Shown one piece after another: positions 59,819 through 64,000 of a DNA stretch of 64,000 bases. Position numbers and translations under genes: made by a program. Within the stretch, counting starts at the first letter, position 1. Each line of letters begins with the position of its first letter. A model generated the notes under the pieces. It was not told where the DNA came from. It searched no databases and worked only from the letters and a program-made list of their open reading frames with translations. Source of the stretch: an uncultured Parafilimonas sp. (GTDB lineage Bacteria > Bacteroidota > Bacteroidia > Chitinophagales > Chitinophagaceae); assembly GCA_903882935.1 (NCBI GenBank), contig CAIRZB010000070.1:1-64000 (forward strand), written 5' to 3'.

Positions 59819-60772
59819 TTAGTGAGTAATCCTTATTTTTTTTGATGTGTAAATTCTGTCGTTGTCGTCTATCAATACTGCTTCAATATTATTCATCTGG
59901 TTTATCATATAAAGGCCCGCTTCAATGCCCATAATGGTTACCGGTGTTGCCATGGCGTCGGCTATTTCGGCATGGGGGGCAATAATGGTTACACTTTTAA
60001 TACCCGTGACTGGCAAACCTGTTTTTGGGTTTATGGTGTGGGAATATTTTTTGCCATCCACCATTATGTATTTCTCATAATTGCCCGAGGTGGCCACTGC
60101 CAAATCTGTAACATTCATATACGAGAACGCGGTGTTAGCAGCATTTGGGTTTACAATGCCAATGGTCCAAGGTTTGCCGCCGGGTTGGTAACCCCAGGCA
60201 TTTAAATCGCCTGACGCGTTTACCACCCCGCTGGTGCAACCCATATTTTTCATCACCAGCTTTGCCCGGTCTGCTGCGTACCCCTTGCCTATGCCCCCAA
60301 AGCCAATGCGCATGCCTTTTTGCCTTAAAAAAACCGTACATTGCTCTCTATCCAGCACAATATTTCTGTAATTAATCAGCCGCACCATTTTAAGGGCTGT
60401 CTTCTTGTCGGGCAGGCTCTGTGCCTGTGTGTCAAAATTCCACAGTTGTTTATCAACCGAGCCGTACGATAAATCAAAGGCTCCTTGCGTTACCGCCGAT
60501 ATGCGTTGGGCCCTTTCCACCAAGTGGAATGTTTCGCGGCTTACATGCACCGGCGCAACACCGGCATTTTTATTTATCAGGTTGGTCTCGCTGTCATCAC
60601 GGTAGGTGGTAAGCAGTTGTTCAATCCGCTTAATTTCGTCAATACCTGCCTTAATAAAATTATGGGCCAAGCCTTCATCGTCTGTAACAGCGCTCAATTC
60701 AAATTGGTTGCCCATCAGTTTAGCTTGCTGCTTAAATACATGCCTTGTGTCTGCATTAATTAGGGATGACAT
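59819..60772 (-). CDS. apbE: FAD:protein FMN transferase
   Basis: A 317-residue ApbE-family enzyme that moves FMN from FAD onto Ser/Thr of target proteins in the envelope. Motifs: RIGFGGIGKGYAADRA, NASGDLNAWG, the signature SHTINPKTGLPV, and IADAMATPVTIMG. Unusually there is no signal peptide or lipobox: the ATG directly follows an in-frame TGA, so no longer N-terminus is possible. The gene overlaps the thioredoxin gene end by 17 bases. Its likely target in the cluster is the DUF4266 lipoprotein or a DUF3570 partner. Confidence 0.9.
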   Translation of the reverse strand: MSSLINADTRHVFKQQAKLMGNQFELSAVTDDEGLAHNFIKAGIDEIKRIEQLLTTYRDDSETNLINKNAGVAPVHVSRETFHLVERAQRISAVTQGAFDLSYGSVDKQLWNFDTQAQSLPDKKTALKMVRLINYRNIVLDREQCTVFLRQKGMRIGFGGIGKGYAADRAKLVMKNMGCTSGVVNASGDLNAWGYQPGGKPWTIGIVNPNAANTAFSYMNVTDLAVATSGNYEKYIMVDGKKYSHTINPKTGLPVTGIKSVTIIAPHAEIADAMATPVTIMGIEAGLYMINQMNNIEAVLIDDNDRIYTSKKIRITH

Positions 60773-61202
60773 TCATGGCGGCTTTTACATCAGATATAAA
60801 ACCATCCACCGATCCTTTGGGGAATCCATCCCACTCCTGCAGCACTTTGCCGTTGGCATCCAGCAGCACTGTTAACGGAAAAGCACCCCTGCTGTTGTAC
60901 TTATCCGCCAGTGCATCATTAATGGCCTGTTGTTTGGCCGGCAACTGGTTTTTGCCCATACGGGGAAAATCGGCGTTCACCATCACTAGTGCCGTGTCGG
61001 CAAACTGGGTAAACACGGGGCTGGCAAATATTTCCTTATGCAGCCTAATACAAGGGCCGCACCAGTCTGAGCCGGAGAAGTTAAGCAAAATGCACCGGTG
61101 TTTTTGCTGGGCAATTTGTTGTGCTTCCTGTAAATTGTAATGCCAGTTTGAAAAAGAAAACAGGATGGCTAGAAAGGGTAAAATAATCAGTCGCTTCATC
61201 AT
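60756..61202 (-). CDS. Periplasmic thioredoxin-family protein
   Basis: About 148 residues with an N-terminal signal or anchor helix (about 4-17) and a thioredoxin fold bearing the SDWCGPC active site (about residues 46-52) and a FPLTV cis-Pro segment. Two adjacent Met codons (61202 and 61199) are equivalent starts. It is the first gene of the thioredoxin-ApbE-DUF4266-DUF3570 run and may keep the partner cysteines (for example the GCGC tail of DUF4266) reduced. Confidence 0.85.
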   Translation of the reverse strand: MMKRLIILPFLAILFSFSNWHYNLQEAQQIAQQKHRCILLNFSGSDWCGPCIRLHKEIFASPVFTQFADTALVMVNADFPRMGKNQLPAKQQAINDALADKYNSRGAFPLTVLLDANGKVLQEWDGFPKGSVDGFISDVKAAMNVIPN

Positions 61203-61517
61203 AAATGGGTAGTTTGCTAAAAACAAAAACGCTGTACTTTTATAAATGGTATTCATGTGCTACGTTTTTGCATATTAGTAACAACGTGGCATGTTTGGCT
61301 AAGGTTTGCTAAGCTAGCAAACAAATTTTGGCACTCTACGTCTTATTGAAGGGCGGATTTGGAAATAACTATTATTTAATGGCAGTAAATGCAAAGCTAC
61401 TGCCCATAAAGGTGCTAATTTGCACCAGAAAAAATAAATATCAATTTCTTTTTGGTAATTCAGTGTTTTTTACGACCTTCGCCGTCCGAAAAAATCGGGT
61501 CTTAAAAAATTAGTGTC
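61203..61517. other. Divergent promoter region of the redox cluster and the ribosomal protein genes
   Basis: 315 A/T-rich bases. Promoters for both directions must lie here, but no exact TAnnTTTG element, repeat or known leader structure was recognised. Confidence 0.4.
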
Positions 61518-61754
61518 ATGGCTAGAGTATGTCAGGTAACAGGTAAAAAGCCAATAACAGGTCACAGTGTTTCTCACTCAAACATCAAAACCAACCGCCG
61601 TTTTTTACCCAATTTGCAAACCAAGCGTTTCTTTTTTGCTGAAGAAGACCGTTGGGTAACATTAAAAGTGTCTACAGATGCTTACAGAACCATCAATAAA
61701 AATGGTCTTGCGTCAGTTATTAAAGAACTAAGGGCTAAAGGAACAAAAATTTAA
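61518..61754 (+). CDS. rpmB: 50S ribosomal protein L28
   Basis: 78 residues; typical bL28 start [28 protein letters not shown], with downstream [10 protein letters not shown]. Component of the large ribosomal subunit. First of the rpmB-rpmG-DUF4295 run, which is conserved in Bacteroidota upstream of ftsY. Confidence 0.97.
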   Translation: MARVCQVTGKKPITGHSVSHSNIKTNRRFLPNLQTKRFFFAEEDRWVTLKVSTDAYRTINKNGLASVIKELRAKGTKI

Positions 61755-61779
61755 CAACAAATATTAAATTGCTTATATA

Positions 61780-61962
61780 ATGGCCAAGAAAGGAAGCAGG
61801 GTGCAGGTTATACTGGAATGCACTGAGCATAAAACAAGTGGCAAACCAGGTACCAGCCGCTACATTACCAAGAAAAATAAGAAGAATACTCCTGAGCGTT
61901 TAGAGCTTAAGAAGTATAACCCCATTTTGAAAAAAGTTACTGTACATAAAGAAATTAAATAG
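61780..61962 (+). CDS. rpmG: 50S ribosomal protein L33
   Basis: 60 residues; typical bL33 with [35 protein letters not shown] and the C-terminal Lys-rich end. It lacks the paired CxxC zinc motifs, so it is the zinc-free form. It starts 25 bases after rpmB. Confidence 0.96.
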   Translation: MAKKGSRVQVILECTEHKTSGKPGTSRYITKKNKKNTPERLELKKYNPILKKVTVHKEIK

Positions 61963-61964
61963 TC

Positions 61965-62138
61965 ATGGCAAAAGTTGCTTCAAAAAACGCGAAGGTAAAA
62001 GACTTAAAGGCATCAGCCGAGGCAAAAAACTGGACAAAGGTTATTAAAGCTGTGCGCAGCCCAAAAACTGGCGCATATACTTTTAAAGAAGCCATTGTAC
62101 ATAAGGACAAAGTGAAAGACTTTTTGACTGAGAAATAA
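61965..62138 (+). CDS. DUF4295 small basic protein, probable ribosomal protein bL38
   Basis: 57 residues, very Lys-rich, starting AKVASKNAKVKDLKA and containing VRSPKTGAYTFKEAIV. The ATG is 2 bases after the rpmG stop. DUF4295 is a Bacteroidota-specific family fixed in this position; from memory a structure of a Flavobacterium ribosome shows such a protein, named bL38, on the large subunit. I am sure of the family, less of that name. Confidence 0.85.
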   Translation: MAKVASKNAKVKDLKASAEAKNWTKVIKAVRSPKTGAYTFKEAIVHKDKVKDFLTEK

Positions 62139-62164
62139 CCGCCGCGAAACAGATAAATATATTT

Positions 62165-62201
62165 AAAAGCTGTCTCTTTGTAATAAATGAGGCAGCTTTT
62201 T
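62165..62201 (+). terminator. Terminator after the ribosomal protein genes
   Basis: AAAAGCTGTCTC and GAGGCAGCTTTT (one G-T pair) form a 12-bp stem with a 12-base loop, followed by TTTGTATTTTT. Confidence 0.75.
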
Positions 62202-62361
62202 GTATTTTTACCCTTGGTGAACGCTGTAATTGGCAGGTTGGCAGACCAAATATATATGGTGTAGGGTTTGATGGCATGGTATAGTTGTTGTGGCTGGCTG
62301 CCGCAGAGATAGGCTATGAAACTTTGGCGAATTACCTTTAACGATTAAAAAGACACCCATC

Positions 62362-63324
62362 ATGAGTTTTTTAGGAAAGCTGTTTGGCAAGAAAGAAAAA
62401 GAAAGCCTGGACGAAGGATTGCAAAAAACCAAAGAAGGTTTTTTTGCCAAAATAACCAAAGCTATTGCCGGTAAAAGCACCGTTGATGAAGAGGTGCTTG
62501 ACAACCTGGAAGATGCCTTGGTTAGCAGCGATGTGGGCATTGACACAACCATTGCCATTATTAAAAAAATCGAAGAGCGCGTTGCACGCGATAAATACGT
62601 TAACACCAGCGAATTAAACAAAATATTACAGCAGGAAATAGTGGGCATGCTTGCCGATGCTGGTGATGACAGCTATAAGAATTTTAACACGCCCACAGGC
62701 AAAAAGCCTTACATAATACTGGTGGTTGGGGTTAACGGTGTTGGCAAAACCACCACCATTGGCAAACTGGCCAATAACTATAAAAAAGCAGGTAAAACTG
62801 TTTTGCTGGGTGCGGGCGACACGTTTAGGGCGGCTGCCGTTGACCAGTTGACCATTTGGAGCGAGCGGGTAGGGGTACCCATAGTAAAGCAAGCCATGGG
62901 CAGCGACCCCGCAGCCGTGGTTTTTGATGCAGTGCAAAGCGGTGTGGCCAAAGACATAGACGTGATTATTATTGACACCGCTGGCCGGCTGCACAACAAG
63001 ATACATTTAATGGATGAGTTGAGCAAGATTAAGCGCGTGATTAAAAAAGTTATACCGGATGCCCCGCACGAGGTGCTGCTGATATTAGACGGGTCAACCG
63101 GGCAAAATGCGCTTGAGCAGGCCAGGCAGTTTACTGCCGCCACAGATGTTACTGCCATGGTGGTTACCAAGCTTGACGGCACGGCCAAGGGCGGCGTAGT
63201 ATTGGCTATTGCCAACCAATTTAATATACCCGTTAAGTATATTGGCGTTGGCGAGAAAATTGATGACTTGATAGTTTTTGACAAGCACGAATTTGTGGAT
63301 TCTTTGTTTAATTTAAAAAGTTAG
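62362..63324 (+). CDS. ftsY: Signal recognition particle receptor FtsY
   Basis: A 320-residue SRP-receptor GTPase that docks ribosome-SRP complexes at the membrane. The N domain (about 20-95) is followed by the G domain: P-loop GVNGVGKTTTIGKLA, insertion-box motif DTFRAAAVDQL, G3 DTAGRLH, G4 TKLDGTAKGG. It is the short form, lacking the long acidic A domain of E. coli, as usual in this phylum. The N-terminus is Lys-rich, fitting membrane contact. Confidence 0.96.
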   Translation: MSFLGKLFGKKEKESLDEGLQKTKEGFFAKITKAIAGKSTVDEEVLDNLEDALVSSDVGIDTTIAIIKKIEERVARDKYVNTSELNKILQQEIVGMLADAGDDSYKNFNTPTGKKPYIILVVGVNGVGKTTTIGKLANNYKKAGKTVLLGAGDTFRAAAVDQLTIWSERVGVPIVKQAMGSDPAAVVFDAVQSGVAKDIDVIIIDTAGRLHNKIHLMDELSKIKRVIKKVIPDAPHEVLLILDGSTGQNALEQARQFTAATDVTAMVVTKLDGTAKGGVVLAIANQFNIPVKYIGVGEKIDDLIVFDKHEFVDSLFNLKS

Positions 63325-63360
63325 TAACTCGTAGCGGCATTTTTAGGCTATCGCCAAAGG

Positions 63361-64000
63361 GTGTGTGCGAATCGGTTTTATGGTCACCCAAAAAAGCTCG
63401 GTAACAAATATTGCTTGCGGGCAAAGGCTTGCGTAAATGCGCGTGCAAAAAATGTATCGTACACCTATCTGCTGCGCTTTACGGTTAGCCCCCAGCTGCA
63501 GGTAACCGGTTACAGCCTAAGCGATGCCAAGGGGCCAAATGAAACCAAAACAAAGATTACAGCTACCTACGACAGCACAAACAATACCCTAACCTACGAG
63601 GAAATGGCCGTTTTACGATCAAAGGTCGACCTGCAAAAGCAGGATTTGAATTTTGTGCACGCCACGTTAAAACTTAAGCACAACAAACTGATTGAAACAT
63701 TGGCAGGTAAGTTTACGGCCATGCAGCCCGGCAATGCACAGCCCACGGCCACCGGTGAAATTAAACTGAGTAATACCGACAAGGCAAAACGCATGTTGAA
63801 AAAAATTGACGACTTTTACGCAAAGCCTGGCGACAGCCCGGCCGCGCAGACCGGTGCCGACACGGCGGTGGATGGTTTTATAAAGGTGTTTAACAATACC
63901 GCCAGGGAACTGCCTTTTACCGGTAATAACGTAAAATTGACTGTTTGGGACAATGGCCAGGTTGACGGCGACCGGATTTCAATACTGCTTAACAGGCATT
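63361..64000 (+). CDS. Partial or 5'-decayed gene of unknown function
   Basis: A plus-strand frame is open from just after ftsY to the window edge (over 210 codons). From about 63460 on it reads as real protein, beta-rich in the middle (VSPQLQVTGYSLSDAKG, TATYDSTNNTLTYEEM, ATGEIKLSNTD) and ending LTVWDNGQVDGDRISILLN, a pattern common at the end of secreted Bacteroidota proteins. The first possible starts are GTG at 63361 or TTG at 63415; there is no ATG until 63604 and no signal peptide. The N-terminal part therefore appears lost or frameshifted. Confidence 0.5.
   Translation, partial: MCANRFYGHPKKLGNKYCLRAKACVNARAKNVSYTYLLRFTVSPQLQVTGYSLSDAKGPNETKTKITATYDSTNNTLTYEEMAVLRSKVDLQKQDLNFVHATLKLKHNKLIETLAGKFTAMQPGNAQPTATGEIKLSNTDKAKRMLKKIDDFYAKPGDSPAAQTGADTAVDGFIKVFNNTARELPFTGNNVKLTVWDNGQVDGDRISILLNRH

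Overview
The window is chromosomal DNA of a Bacteroidota bacterium, most likely Chitinophagaceae or a close relative. The evidence is the rpmB-rpmG-DUF4295-ftsY order at the right end, promoter elements of the Bacteroidota type (TTTG ... TAnnTTTG), the fused rhamnulose-phosphate aldolase/dehydrogenase, many secreted sugar-active enzymes, and families common in this phylum (ORF6N, DUF3570, LruC, BatA-like proteins). No rRNA, tRNA or CRISPR array was seen.

Layout. 0-0.5 kb: a probable IS1595-type transposase end beside a wrecked tag gene. 0.7-7.2 kb: M20 amidohydrolase, GNAT acetyltransferase, a three-gene ABC importer, bacilliredoxin and Hsp20. 7.3-17.5 kb: an L-rhamnose locus (GntR-type regulator, GH78 rhamnosidase, RhaT, aldolase/dehydrogenase fusion, mutarotase). 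A repeat cluster and a three-gene HipBST-like toxin-antitoxin module sit inside it. 17.6-22.3 kb: an LruC-type lipoprotein, a three-fold repeat protein and a two-domain esterase. 22.7-33 kb: a MoxR/DUF58/BatA-like operon interrupted by a GH127 enzyme and an ORF6N gene. The ORF6N gene is surrounded by palindromes that copy one of its own internal motifs. 33-40 kb: SirB1-like protein, topoisomerase I, SGNH hydrolase, AraC regulator, sterol desaturase-like protein. 40-48 kb: DUF1338 dioxygenase, saccharopine dehydrogenase and a flavin/Fe-S 2-hydroxyacid dehydrogenase, which together read as a lysine-catabolic route. 48-56 kb: phosphopantetheinyl transferase, a 1318-residue poly(amino acid) synthetase like the epsilon-poly-lysine enzyme, a beta-helix protein and a Wzx-like flippase. 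56-61 kb: two DUF3570 proteins, DUF4266 lipoprotein, ApbE and thioredoxin, a probable flavinylation-linked redox system. 61.5-64 kb: ribosomal proteins, FtsY, and a partial gene.

How the genes fit together. The rhamnose genes cover release, uptake, anomer conversion and the last two catabolic steps, but the isomerase and kinase are not in this window. The 40-48 kb genes would take saccharopine and 2-oxoadipate towards 2-oxoglutarate via D-2-hydroxyglutarate. The carrier-protein transferase next to the poly(amino acid) synthetase is the enzyme needed to activate it. Parts I consider most worth a second look are the ORF6N palindrome family, the HipBST module, the poly(amino acid) synthetase, the ApbE/DUF4266/DUF3570 cluster and the branched palindromic repeats near 15 kb.
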